Positions 10,208 to 19,767 of a DNA stretch of 64,000 nt are shown here, in pieces (within the stretch, counting starts at the first letter, position 1; every line of letters starts with the position of its first letter). The notes under the pieces are model-generated. The model searched no databases. It was not told the origin of the DNA and was given only the letters and a program-made list of their open reading frames with translations. The DNA is from Akkermansiaceae bacterium (GTDB lineage: Bacteria > Verrucomicrobiota > Verrucomicrobiia > Verrucomicrobiales > Akkermansiaceae), in the NCBI GenBank assembly GCA_905181965.1, contig CAJIZY010000009.1:372001-436000 (forward strand). Reading direction: 5' to 3'. A program made the translations under genes and the position numbers.

Positions 10208-10999
10208 CTATTCTTTTTCGATCAAACGCGAGAAGCGCTCAATCGAAGTCGACTTACCAGACCCTTCGTCTACCTCTACAATGACACCGCACAGTCGCAC
10301 AGGACCTTTTGCGACCGGAAATCGCGTAGGAAGACCGGTCCGAAAACGCCAGACCACTGAATCCACCTCGCGCCCCAAGACAGAAGCATCCGGCCCGCAC
10401 ATTCCGGCATCTGTCAAGAAGGCCGTTCCTTCGGGGAAAATTTGTTCGTCGGCCGTTTGAACATGAGTGTGAGTCCCCACAACAAGAGAAACCTTACCAT
10501 CGAGGGCTCGGCCCATGGCGATCTTATCGCTGGTCGCTTCGGCGTGAAAATCAACAACTACTATTTTCGCTCCATCTTCCTTCAGACGGGAGATTTCAGC
10601 CTCTAGCAAAGGCAAAGGATTTTCTAGTGGAGGGCTCATAAAGGTTCTCCCCATTGCATTTAGCACCGCGACCTTCCCTTTTGCTGTCTCCAAAACCACC
10701 GAGCCTGCACCAGGCGCATCGACAAAATTAATTGGCCTCAACAAACGCGGCTCGGTCGGAAAGTAATCGAAAATCTCGCGCTGATCCCAAACATGATCCC
10801 CTGTCGTGACGACGGCAGCTCCGGCACGGAGCAAATCGATGCAGATTTTCGGAGTTATTCCACGTCCTCCGGCCGAGTTTTCCCCGTTCACAATAATAAA
10901 ATCAATCTCATACTCCTCCTTAATCCCTGCCAAATTCTCAATCACCGCACTCCGCCCCGGGGACCCCACAATATCTCCTAGAAATAAAATCTTCATCAT
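10208..10999 (-). CDS. YmdB-like metallophosphoesterase (TIGR00282 family)
   Basis: Predicted di-metal phosphodiesterase; Bacillus YmdB hydrolyses 2',3'-cyclic nucleotides. The 263-residue length is normal for the family. Metal-binding motifs are visible: LGDIVGSPGR at the N-terminus, NGENSAGGRG, TTGDHVWD, DFHAEATSDK and GTHTHVQTAD. The frame is intact. Two methionines stand at the N-terminus; the first is used here. It is the first gene downstream of a divergent gap with the amidase gene. The cellular substrate in this organism is unknown. Confidence 0.88.
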   Translation of the reverse strand: MMKILFLGDIVGSPGRSAVIENLAGIKEEYEIDFIIVNGENSAGGRGITPKICIDLLRAGAAVVTTGDHVWDQREIFDYFPTEPRLLRPINFVDAPGAGSVVLETAKGKVAVLNAMGRTFMSPPLENPLPLLEAEISRLKEDGAKIVVVDFHAEATSDKIAMGRALDGKVSLVVGTHTHVQTADEQIFPEGTAFLTDAGMCGPDASVLGREVDSVVWRFRTGLPTRFPVAKGPVRLCGVIVEVDEGSGKSTSIERFSRLIEKE

Positions 11000-11120
11000 G
11001 ATTTGCCGAGATCATCCTAATTGAAACGCCTAAGCCTGAAAAGCCCGGAAAAGCGCTCCATCAAGGAAAGATATGTTAGCCTTTACCTTTTAAGTTGCAG
11101 GTCTCATCTGATTAGCGAAC

Positions 11121-12314
11121 TTGATAAGGATGAGTTACCAATCTCCAACCGCGCTCAAGAGCTTCCGGTGGCTCCTCATTGCCATTCCCATTCTTTTGCT
11201 GATCACGGTCGGAGTTTATCTCATTTGGGAACCTCCTCCCACGCAAATCCAGCTGCCCTCCTCTGCTCCTCCGGCTTCTTCTAAACCAGCAGATCTAGCG
11301 CCGTTCGGCCGTCCACCAGACTGGTCAAAGCTAGACCGATTTCAAAATACTATCTCTAAAGAGACCTTCCTCAATCGGCTTGAGACAATTTACACAAAAG
11401 ACCCCTCATGGAAGGAATGGATCATAATAGACGAATCGACGAACCACGCCATTATTGGAAACTATCGACTCGTTTTCTCTCCGCAGGACAAATCCGCACC
11501 AGGGTCCCTGTTTAATTGGAAAACCCGAGCCGACCTGTCGGACGATCGCGCGCTCCCGCTTGAGGATCTCATAATTGCTATCGACCCTGGCCATATCGGT
11601 GGGGATTTCGCCAGAATCGAAGAACGTGAATACAATCAGGATGACCTCACGATTCGCGAAGGGACGATGACCCTTAAAACAGCCCTTATCCTTAAGCCAC
11701 TTCTCGAAAAATTAGGTGCCTCGGCCATCTTAGTTCGCTCCAAACTAGAACCTGTCACAAAAAATCGAGCGCGAGATTTCGCAGATCCCAAGCTCTTTTA
11801 TCGAACATCCGAAATTCGTGCCCGAGCCAATATCGTTAATCAAACCATCAAACCCGACCTTGTCATCTGCCTTCACTTTAACGGCACTGCTTCAAAAGAC
11901 CTCACTCCAAACCAACATTTTCATATCATTCTTAACGGAACCTACACAAAAGGTGAACTTGCGCACGAAGATGAACGATTCGAAATGCTCCAAAGACTCC
12001 TCTCCGGCACAATTACCGAAGAAATCGCCCTCGCCCGCGAGGTGGCGACATCCTTTAATCAAAGCATCAAACTTCCAGCTTATCGTTATCCTGATTCAGC
12101 GCGCGCTTCGCAAAATCTAGCCAATCATCCAAACCTCTGGGCGCGGAACCTCCTCGCAAACAGATTGTATCAGTGCCCCGTAATTTTCATGGAGCCCTAC
12201 GTCATGAACAGCATTCCTTTTATTTCCCGTTATCGGAAAAACCCCCGGGGCATTTATCAAGAATACGCGCAAGCAGTTGCCGAAGGTGTCGCCCGCTACT
12301 ACTCTTCCAAATGA
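11121..12314 (+). CDS. N-acetylmuramoyl-L-alanine amidase (Amidase_3)
   Basis: Predicted zinc amidase that cuts the stem peptide from peptidoglycan. A short N-terminal region precedes one membrane helix (LLIAIPILLLITVGVYLIW), so the enzyme is probably anchored facing the periplasm. The Amidase_3 signatures are present: IDPGHIGG (first zinc His), REGTMTL (Glu), CLHFNG (second His) and a late EPYVMN (Glu). The open frame begins at a TTG at 11121; an ATG at 11130 is an equally good start and neither has a well-spaced ribosome site. The stop overlaps the next start as ATGA. A long insert between the His and the last Glu is unusual but in frame. Confidence 0.85.
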   Translation: MIRMSYQSPTALKSFRWLLIAIPILLLITVGVYLIWEPPPTQIQLPSSAPPASSKPADLAPFGRPPDWSKLDRFQNTISKETFLNRLETIYTKDPSWKEWIIIDESTNHAIIGNYRLVFSPQDKSAPGSLFNWKTRADLSDDRALPLEDLIIAIDPGHIGGDFARIEEREYNQDDLTIREGTMTLKTALILKPLLEKLGASAILVRSKLEPVTKNRARDFADPKLFYRTSEIRARANIVNQTIKPDLVICLHFNGTASKDLTPNQHFHIILNGTYTKGELAHEDERFEMLQRLLSGTITEEIALAREVATSFNQSIKLPAYRYPDSARASQNLANHPNLWARNLLANRLYQCPVIFMEPYVMNSIPFISRYRKNPRGIYQEYAQAVAEGVARYYSSK

Positions 12315-13132
12315 AATCGTCTTTACTCATTGCGGGTGCTGGTTACTTGGGATCCGAGATCGCAAAATTAGCGACGACTTACCAAGTCACCACTTCCACC
12401 AAATCAGGTGGAAATGGCCATGAAGCATGCGATCTTTCGTCATCCAAACAGGTCTCTGATCTTGCCGAAAAAATCCCACCTCCAGAAGTTATCGTACATT
12501 GCGCTTCATCGGGACGTGGCGGAGCTGAAGCTTACCACGCCGTTTTTGTAAAAGGAGCTCAAAATCTTCTACGAACTTTCCCGAATAGTCACCTGATTCT
12601 TACTTCATCTACCTCGGTTTACCACCAAACCGACGGTTCGGGTGTTGACGAAACCTCAGCGACTTCTCCCATTCGCGAAACTTCGCAACTCCTACTTGAA
12701 GCCGAGAAAATCGTTCTTAAGGCAAGCGGAACCGTAGCACGCCTTGCCGGACTTTACGGGCCTGGTCGTAGCGTCGTCCTTCGAAAATTTCTAGACGGTT
12801 CCGCAGTGATTGAAGAGTCCGGGCAACGCGTCTTAAATCAAATTCATGTTAAGGATGCTGCTCTTGCTACTCTTCATCTTGCCCACAAGAAACTTTCAGG
12901 CATTTTCAACATCACAGACGATCATCCGATCTCACAGCTGAAGTGCTATCAGGAACTCGCTGATTACTTCGATAAGCCTCTTCCTCTCACTGGCGAAAAA
13001 AACACTTCAAGGAAAAGAGCTTGGACCCATAAGCGCGTCCTTAATCATAAGATCCGTGAAACAGGCTGGAAACCCATTTTCCCTCGATATTTCGACGCCC
13101 TCGATAGCCTCACCTCGCCCCCACAACCTTAA
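12311..13132 (+). CDS. NAD-dependent epimerase/dehydratase family protein
   Basis: Rossmann-fold SDR protein of about 273 residues. The N-terminus has the nucleotide-binding GAGYLGSEIA glycine motif; SSTSVYH sits where the active-site Tyr is expected, and RLAGLYGPGR is typical of extended SDRs. The start at 12311 is chosen because its ATG overlaps the amidase stop (ATGA). The substrate is not evident, and the context (amidase, transglutaminase) does not fix it. Frame intact. Confidence 0.8.
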   Translation: MKSSLLIAGAGYLGSEIAKLATTYQVTTSTKSGGNGHEACDLSSSKQVSDLAEKIPPPEVIVHCASSGRGGAEAYHAVFVKGAQNLLRTFPNSHLILTSSTSVYHQTDGSGVDETSATSPIRETSQLLLEAEKIVLKASGTVARLAGLYGPGRSVVLRKFLDGSAVIEESGQRVLNQIHVKDAALATLHLAHKKLSGIFNITDDHPISQLKCYQELADYFDKPLPLTGEKNTSRKRAWTHKRVLNHKIRETGWKPIFPRYFDALDSLTSPPQP

Positions 13133-13138
13133 GATGAA

Positions 13139-14881
13139 ATGAGATCAGGGTTGCTGATTTTAGCTGTAATCACCGGGTATATTTTACTGCGCGGCTGGCC
13201 AGAACAATGGCATCCTATCGTTAGAATTTTCGTCAGCGCTTCTTTCCTCTTAATCGCTTTCTCCTTTTGGGGGCACTGTGAGAGATCCACTTCAACACCC
13301 GCTAAATCCGCCCGCAAACCTAGGGCCTTTGACTATCTTGCCATTGGTCTCGCTGTCCTTCTTGTCGAATGTTTTTTTCTCGTCTTCCTCTCGATTGTTC
13401 CTCAAAGATCCGAAGAATTTGCCCTTACCGTTGATGGCTTCCTTCAATCTGACTCCGATTACGAAAAGAAAAATAACAGCAACAAAAGCCAAGAGAAGAA
13501 TAGAGGATCAGACGGAGAGAATGAAAGTTTGGTCACTTCCAACTGGCTCTTTTCTGGCCCCGGCCGTCGATCACTCAATAAAAACAAAAAAGTCAGGCCC
13601 TCAAACCGCCCCGAGGTCTATCTTTTTCCTTCGACACCCAACGACGCCCGCATCCTTTTAGACCGAGAACGTTTTTTGAGGAATTTCACTCTGGCTACCT
13701 ATCGCGAAGAATCATGGTTTCCGCTCTCCATGATACCCCAAACGCTTTCAGCACGAAACGGGGTGATCGATTTTGAGGTCACCGCAACCGAGCCAAAGAT
13801 TACCTACGAGATTTCACATCAGGTTAATCGAGGCGGCCCAACCCTCGCTATCACCATCCCAAACTTGCTCTCGATCAAACAACCAAGTCTTCGTGAAACC
13901 TCACCAGATACTTTCCGCCTCCCCCCAAATACCATTCGGGGAGAAGAATACCGTTACGAGGTGACCTCGACCCCCTTAGACTTCAATAACATCTTTGAAA
14001 TCATTCCAGGAAATCTACTCTCACCTGAATATTTAGAGCTCCCGAGCAATCCCAAACTCCGAGGAAAAATAAAAACGCTCGCCGCTAGATTTGGAGCACC
14101 CACCCGGGAATCTTTGCTATCCTTACGCCAATACCTTAACGAGAATTGTCGGTACTCTCTTGATCCCGCAATGCCTGCGATAGCCGAACCGGTCGAGAGC
14201 TTTCTTTTTGAAACCAAAACAGGCTACTGCACTCACTTTGCAACAGCGACTGTCTTACTCGCCCGAGCAATGGGAGTTCCCGCGCGTATCGCTTTTGGCT
14301 GGTCTGGCGGTCGTTATTTCTCGAACCCTAACCTTTTCGTCTTTCGAGCTCGAGAAGCACATGCCTGGGCTGAGATTTATCTCAAAGACCGTGGCTGGGT
14401 CATTTTTGAAACGACCCCCGCATTACGTGAAGAAGGCTTACCATCAGTGGCAGGAACTGACGAAACTTCGCCTTATCCGGCAAATTTTGAAGACGCAGAC
14501 ACAAAATTACGCGAGAAAAATACGGCCCCCCTTCTCAAAGCCTCACTTTGGATTGGCATGGCTTTATTCGCTCTCCTTATCGGCGCTTTGATCATAAAAC
14601 GCCCCCCCGTTACGATCAGCGGGGACAGCCCAGTTCCTGGAGTCTTACCCAATTCACCAAACTACCTTTCTGCTTTTCGGCGTGCTTGCTTAGCTCACGG
14701 TCACCCCATGCCATCCGGCTGCACCCTCCGGACTCATTTGGAAAAAATCGCTGCGCCGGACTTCACCGTCAAGCTCCTCCAATATCACTATTCGGTCCTC
14801 TATGGCGACCAGCCCCGCAACAAGATCATCGAAAAGAAACTTCTTCACCAACTTCGCAAATGGGAGAGAGAAGCCATATGA
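13139..14881 (+). CDS. TgpA-like membrane transglutaminase
   Basis: About 580 residues: N-terminal membrane helices, a basic, hydrophilic stretch around residues 110-160, a periplasmic transglutaminase-core domain, a late membrane helix (LLKASLWIGMALFALLIGALII) and a cytoplasmic tail, like Pseudomonas TgpA. The core shows GYCTHFATATVLLARAMG (catalytic Cys near residue 362) and AHAWAEIYL (His near 407). The usual catalytic Asp in the VDPTP motif is Glu here (FETTP). It follows the epimerase by 6 bp and is probably co-transcribed with it. Family relatives often sit beside MoxR ATPase genes, which are not in this window. Confidence 0.82.
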   Translation: MRSGLLILAVITGYILLRGWPEQWHPIVRIFVSASFLLIAFSFWGHCERSTSTPAKSARKPRAFDYLAIGLAVLLVECFFLVFLSIVPQRSEEFALTVDGFLQSDSDYEKKNNSNKSQEKNRGSDGENESLVTSNWLFSGPGRRSLNKNKKVRPSNRPEVYLFPSTPNDARILLDRERFLRNFTLATYREESWFPLSMIPQTLSARNGVIDFEVTATEPKITYEISHQVNRGGPTLAITIPNLLSIKQPSLRETSPDTFRLPPNTIRGEEYRYEVTSTPLDFNNIFEIIPGNLLSPEYLELPSNPKLRGKIKTLAARFGAPTRESLLSLRQYLNENCRYSLDPAMPAIAEPVESFLFETKTGYCTHFATATVLLARAMGVPARIAFGWSGGRYFSNPNLFVFRAREAHAWAEIYLKDRGWVIFETTPALREEGLPSVAGTDETSPYPANFEDADTKLREKNTAPLLKASLWIGMALFALLIGALIIKRPPVTISGDSPVPGVLPNSPNYLSAFRRACLAHGHPMPSGCTLRTHLEKIAAPDFTVKLLQYHYSVLYGDQPRNKIIEKKLLHQLRKWEREAI

Positions 14882-15070
14882 ACCTCCGCCCTGCCCGGTA
14901 ATCTTAAAAACGGATTTAGTTTGGCATTTTTCCCTACTGGATTAAACGCAAAAAGCTAGATGCCAGCAAAACACATACTTGTTCCTCTTAAACAGGGGCA
15001 AGTGCGCGATTCGCGCCTCGAGAGTCAGGCTTTCGCTTGCCAGTGACAAACGATTGGCCACACTTGCAGC

Positions 15071-15934
15071 ATGAAACTTAGAGAGATTGCTCTCACGTCC
15101 AGCGCCTGCATTTTTGTCGCTTGTAGTCCGAGCGAAACTCCACGGCAAGCAGCACCACCAGTCGGCGCTCAGCCGCTTGTTGTTCGACCCAACCTTCCAT
15201 CGGGCGCTACTCCCTCGATTAAAGCAAAAAGTGCAATCGTAATTAACACCCTAACCGGACGCATTCTTTTCCAAAAGAACGCACGTACGCCACGAGCCGT
15301 TGCTAGCACCCAAAAGCTTCTAACCGCACTTTGTGTCTACCGTGCCGGACCACTCAGCGATCCCGTTACTGTCCAATCTACCGACACCAAGGTTGAACCC
15401 ACGAAAATTTATGTGAGCGCAGGCGAAAACTACACACGCCAGACCCTCGTCAAAGCCCTCCTCGTAAAATCAGGAAATGATGTTGCAAGAGTTCTAGCTC
15501 GAGACGTCTCTGGCTCCCAATCAGCATTTATGAATTACATGAACCAAACGGCTCGCTCGCTTGGAATGAACCAATCTAATTTCAAAAACCCTCATGGGCT
15601 TACCGAAAAAGGCCAGTTTTCCACCGCTCTCGATATCGCCATCCTCGCACGGGAAATCACCAAAATCCCCTTCTATCGTCAGTGTATGCGAACCAAGGAA
15701 TACACATTCACTTTCCCAGATGGCCGCACAAAACTCCTCAAAAACACCAATAAAATTCTTAAACGCCTTCCTTACTGCACGGGCATGAAAACTGGTTACA
15801 CCTCTGCCGCGGGGCGCTGCCTCGTCTCATCGGGCGTCCTCCGTGGCAAAGCTGTCATCGTCGTTACTCTCGGATCAACAAGCCCAGAAATCTGGAATGA
15901 CTCTGAAAAGCTTCTAAAATGGGCTCTGGAATGA
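15071..15934 (+). CDS. D-alanyl-D-alanine carboxypeptidase (S11) lipoprotein
   Basis: Penicillin-binding-protein-type peptidase that trims the terminal D-Ala of peptidoglycan stem peptides. The three S11 motifs are present: STQK (Ser near residue 79), SGN (near 134) and KTG (near 240). The N-terminus ends in FVAC, a plausible lipobox, so the protein is likely membrane-tethered by lipid. At 287 residues it lacks the usual C-terminal beta domain and helix of DacA/DacC, consistent with lipid anchoring. The 189 bp before it show no clear promoter. Its stop lies 2 bp from the stop of the convergent gene. Confidence 0.87.
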   Translation: MKLREIALTSSACIFVACSPSETPRQAAPPVGAQPLVVRPNLPSGATPSIKAKSAIVINTLTGRILFQKNARTPRAVASTQKLLTALCVYRAGPLSDPVTVQSTDTKVEPTKIYVSAGENYTRQTLVKALLVKSGNDVARVLARDVSGSQSAFMNYMNQTARSLGMNQSNFKNPHGLTEKGQFSTALDIAILAREITKIPFYRQCMRTKEYTFTFPDGRTKLLKNTNKILKRLPYCTGMKTGYTSAAGRCLVSSGVLRGKAVIVVTLGSTSPEIWNDSEKLLKWALE

Positions 15935-15936
15935 CG

Positions 15937-18900
15937 CTATTTTCGCACCGCTTGGTATCGCCCTTCGATATGCAATGTCTCACCCTTCAAAACGTGGGTG
16001 TAACCACCCTCAAGAACTGCTGAGTCTCTTGTTGCAGTCTGAACGCGCTTACTCCAAACGATCTCCTCTCCATTGCGCAAGATGCATCGTCCATCAGAAA
16101 GAAATTCGCGAGTGTAGTTACCAGCGTAGGACCACTTTCCTAACAATGTATGGCCTTTCATATTTACGGGCTTGGGAGCGGGCGGAGGATTCCCGACATC
16201 AACCTCCATCTTGGTTTCGAACGGAGGCAAGACTCGCAACCGTATATTCTTAAATTCAATTGGAGCGCCTTCTGATTCAAGACACAAATAACCGGCCGCC
16301 GGACTAATCCCCTCTCCTCCTGAAACCTCTTCCCCATTTACCCAAAGCCGAACCACTCCTCCGGTAGCCCGAATATAGTAATGATTCCATTCGTTAATCC
16401 CTTTTGTCCTGTTCTTTGAAGGAAAGCTCCGCCTTCCATTTGGCGCCACTGGAGGAAAGGGCTTCATTTTGATGGGGCCCACCGGAAAAACATCACCGTG
16501 ACTCGTAAACCAATCACCCTTTTTCTTATACTGAGCCTCGTAAATCTCTTTGTATCCTAGGTCGAGAACTTGCACCTCAATTCCATGAGGTAAGGCACCC
16601 TTACCAGCCATCAATCGATTAACAGACTGCGGAGTCGCCCACACAAAGACCCCCGAATTCCCCCCCTTTTTCTTGTGCATCCATTCGCAGGAAAATTCAA
16701 AATTAGTCAGTGGCTTTCGATAACGAATCACGCCGGTCGGGCTGCCCGTGCACCAAGTATGGCTCCCTTCCCATTTCCAGGTATCAGCGCGGCAGTTCAC
16801 GTTCAGAAAATCTTCGGCAGTCAACTCAACCCACCCCGGCCCCTCACCACGACTAAACTTTGGCTCCATCTTCACAATCAATCCGCTATCAACTTCGCCT
16901 GCAATATCGCTCATCAAGTATGCCGCAATGTCGCGCACGTCTTGGTTTTTCAGCCCCATCGCAGAAGCAGAAGGCATCCATGAATGATCCTTGAGATACT
17001 CAATTTTCGCATGCGGCCGACGATGCGGCACCTTTAACGTGAGCCCACCCATCGTCTTCACTCGAATCGCTCCAGCATGCCAACTGTAACCTCGTGAAAC
17101 TCCTTCGAGGCGATGTCCACTCTGCGTCACCACCAACGGTTTGTCATAGCCATGTGCCAATTCAGCCGGCGGATTAACCATCGCCCGGATCACCTCTTTA
17201 ACATCCCTTACTTGCCCCCAATTCGTCAAATCTGGACCAAAAGGCGTGCCTGTTCCACCGATCTGATGGCATATCATGCACAAAGCTGCTTTGCTTCGCC
17301 CATTCTCAGCATCAGGTTTTAAGGAAGTAATCTCATCAACCGAACCGAGCTCCGTGGGAATACCAAACTTCCTTGGAAAAAGATAACTCTGCGTCAGAGG
17401 GACCGGATCGGGATCGCTAATATCCTTCTCAATAAACTCCCTAATGATCGTCTGGTAGTCCTCACCTTGAAAGGCCTCGTATTCCGCAAACCTTTTCATA
17501 AAATTCAAATTGCGATTCCTCTCTTCATCGGAATAACAGAGCGCAAAGGTGTAAGCTAATCGCCGAAAAGTCTCCACATCAATCTTACTTACCATCATGC
17601 ACTTGGCCAGATCACCCAGAGCCTCTGGACTCCTAAGCCGCCATGACAAATTCATTTGCCGCTCATTCCAAGCCTTTGGATCAGGCTGCTGAGGTTTCAC
17701 CAATTCGAGGTAAACTTGGGATGCAAAATCATCGCAAACCGCACCAAGCGCCTCAAGATACCAGCGATTCTTTCCATCATAACCCGCAATCAACTTCACT
17801 AAACCATCCTTGACGTTTCGCCACTCCAATCCTCGCATCAAAGCTAGCAACTCCATCCGAACGGACTGGGAGGGATCATCTGACATTCGCAAAACAACCG
17901 ACTGAAGGAATTTCTCATCTGCCATACGCAACGCTCGGATCGCCAGAACTCTCCACTGTTCGTCGTCGGACGTCAGCATCAACTTAACGGCGGCGGCTCC
18001 CTTGATATCATCCAACTGCGCCAACACATACGTTGCCCGGGCGACATAGTAAGGATTGCCCTCATAGACCTTACGAAACTCCATCAATTTCTCAAAAGCA
18101 TCACCCTTTTTTTTGAGACATTTTTGGGCAAACCATCGAACTCCAGGCGCAGGACTTTTTAGTGCTTCAAGTAGACCATCAGTCGTTGAAAAATCGATCT
18201 TGGGCGGATTGATCTGAGCACCCTTCTTAGCGATGCGAAAAATCCCACCTAACGCATTCCCGGAGCCCCGAGCATTGGTATGCGAATTCCAGTCACTCAC
18301 AAAAAGTGCACCATCTGTTCCAGCTACCACATCCGAGGGCAGGAAACCCGATGCTGATTTATTCTTAGAACGACGATCGACCGCAAAGAACGATTTATCC
18401 AGATTCTCCAGCTCAATCCGTCCATCCCCTCGCTTTAAATCAAAAGCGAAAACAGCACGATGCACTGTCTCACAAACCAGATATTTTCCGCGATACTCTT
18501 TCCCCAACTCATCTCCCTCGATGAAATAATCACCCGTTGGAGCTCCCGGACCCCAAAGATTTCCCGGCGGAGTGACCCCCGGAAAATGCTCTCGCCAGTG
18601 TCCCTCGTCGCGACGCAGCGATGACTTGGAATGCCGCTCATAGGCATCATTCATAATCTCAGCAGTCACCGTCTTTTTTTCCCAACTCTTCGCCGAATCC
18701 TCCCAAGAGCGATTACCATCCTCCAAGGCAGCATAACCAAAATTCGAGTGCTCCATCACCCAAGCCGCGCGCGCGTGAGCCGGATCATCATTATCGGCCT
18801 GTAAAATCTCCCCAAAGGAAGTCACCGACATTGCGTGTGCATTACGGGAATTCTGGAAAATCACCTCCGCTCCGCTGCCATCCGGGTTCATCCGAAGCCC

Positions 18901-19539
18901 AAACCCACCCACATAAATCCGCCCATCAAAACTCTTCTTTCCAATGCTCTGCGGGTTCTGGCTGTAATACGAACTCGCGTGAATCCCACGCCCATCCGCC
19001 ATCGTGACATCAGCTCCAATGTTGCCATGATTGACATACCACTTCCCGCTCGGACCAGGGACAACCGCATGAAGCGCATGATCATGAGTCCTTCCATGAA
19101 AACCCTTCGCTATGATTTCCTCTTTGTCGACTCTGGGATCAAAAACATCATCTCGATCTACATCGGTATAAACATGGATATTTGGAGCCATCGAAACCAC
19201 GATTTTATTGTCAAAAACGCTGATCCCCATCGGTTTCGAACTAAAGGTTGGTCCAAATTCTTTAACCAAGTCCGCTTTCCCGTCGCGATCGGTATCTTCA
19301 AGGATCTTAATACGTGCATGAGCACCCTTTCCTCCTGATCCCTGCAAATCTTCCGTGACCCAAACCCGACCTCTAGCATCCACATCCATCGCCACCGGAC
19401 TATGTATTAACTCCATTCCCGCCCAAAGTTTTGCTTCCAATCCTGGCGCGACAGTAAAACTCTCAAGCATCGTCTTTTGTTCGGCAACAACAAGACTCCC
19501 CAGCAATGAACTAAAGAGGATGTAGGGAGGGAACTTCAT
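15937..19539 (-). CDS. PVC-type membrane-bound dehydrogenase with heme site and DUF1080 domain
   Basis: Exported multidomain protein of about 1,200 residues. The start at 19539 gives a clear Sec signal (MKFPPYILFSSLLGSLVVA). In order: a beta-propeller dehydrogenase-like region (VAMDVDARGRVWVTEDLQ and similar blades), a HEAT-like region in the middle, a cytochrome-c heme motif CMICH followed by GTPFGPDLTNWG, and a C-terminal DUF1080 (3-keto-disaccharide hydrolase/laminin-G fold) with FEFSCEWMHKKKGGNSGVF and a WNHYYIRA stretch, ending in a short extra module. This fusion is common in Verrucomicrobia and Planctomycetes. Oxidation of a sugar coupled to hydrolysis of a 3-keto-glycoside is a possible role, not shown here. 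Confidence 0.85.
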   Translation of the reverse strand: MKFPPYILFSSLLGSLVVAEQKTMLESFTVAPGLEAKLWAGMELIHSPVAMDVDARGRVWVTEDLQGSGGKGAHARIKILEDTDRDGKADLVKEFGPTFSSKPMGISVFDNKIVVSMAPNIHVYTDVDRDDVFDPRVDKEEIIAKGFHGRTHDHALHAVVPGPSGKWYVNHGNIGADVTMADGRGIHASSYYSQNPQSIGKKSFDGRIYVGGFGLRMNPDGSGAEVIFQNSRNAHAMSVTSFGEILQADNDDPAHARAAWVMEHSNFGYAALEDGNRSWEDSAKSWEKKTVTAEIMNDAYERHSKSSLRRDEGHWREHFPGVTPPGNLWGPGAPTGDYFIEGDELGKEYRGKYLVCETVHRAVFAFDLKRGDGRIELENLDKSFFAVDRRSKNKSASGFLPSDVVAGTDGALFVSDWNSHTNARGSGNALGGIFRIAKKGAQINPPKIDFSTTDGLLEALKSPAPGVRWFAQKCLKKKGDAFEKLMEFRKVYEGNPYYVARATYVLAQLDDIKGAAAVKLMLTSDDEQWRVLAIRALRMADEKFLQSVVLRMSDDPSQSVRMELLALMRGLEWRNVKDGLVKLIAGYDGKNRWYLEALGAVCDDFASQVYLELVKPQQPDPKAWNERQMNLSWRLRSPEALGDLAKCMMVSKIDVETFRRLAYTFALCYSDEERNRNLNFMKRFAEYEAFQGEDYQTIIREFIEKDISDPDPVPLTQSYLFPRKFGIPTELGSVDEITSLKPDAENGRSKAALCMICHQIGGTGTPFGPDLTNWGQVRDVKEVIRAMVNPPAELAHGYDKPLVVTQSGHRLEGVSRGYSWHAGAIRVKTMGGLTLKVPHRRPHAKIEYLKDHSWMPSASAMGLKNQDVRDIAAYLMSDIAGEVDSGLIVKMEPKFSRGEGPGWVELTAEDFLNVNCRADTWKWEGSHTWCTGSPTGVIRYRKPLTNFEFSCEWMHKKKGGNSGVFVWATPQSVNRLMAGKGALPHGIEVQVLDLGYKEIYEAQYKKKGDWFTSHGDVFPVGPIKMKPFPPVAPNGRRSFPSKNRTKGINEWNHYYIRATGGVVRLWVNGEEVSGGEGISPAAGYLCLESEGAPIEFKNIRLRVLPPFETKMEVDVGNPPPAPKPVNMKGHTLLGKWSYAGNYTREFLSDGRCILRNGEEIVWSKRVQTATRDSAVLEGGYTHVLKGETLHIEGRYQAVRK

Positions 19540-19767
19540 AAGAGAAGATGATAGAATATCCCCTTCCCCCCTCAAACTAAAAACCTGCAGAAAACTCTCC
19601 TAAATTTTTTGCTTCCTTCAATATAATCGACCTCAGGCTCCTTACAAAGAAGCCCCTTGAACTTCCTAAACATAGTTGAAGAATCGAGAAATCATCTAAT
19701 CCTATTAAAACGTATTGTTTTCCAGTTGCCTACAGGCCACAACACGACAAGTTTGTCGGCCCGAGCC

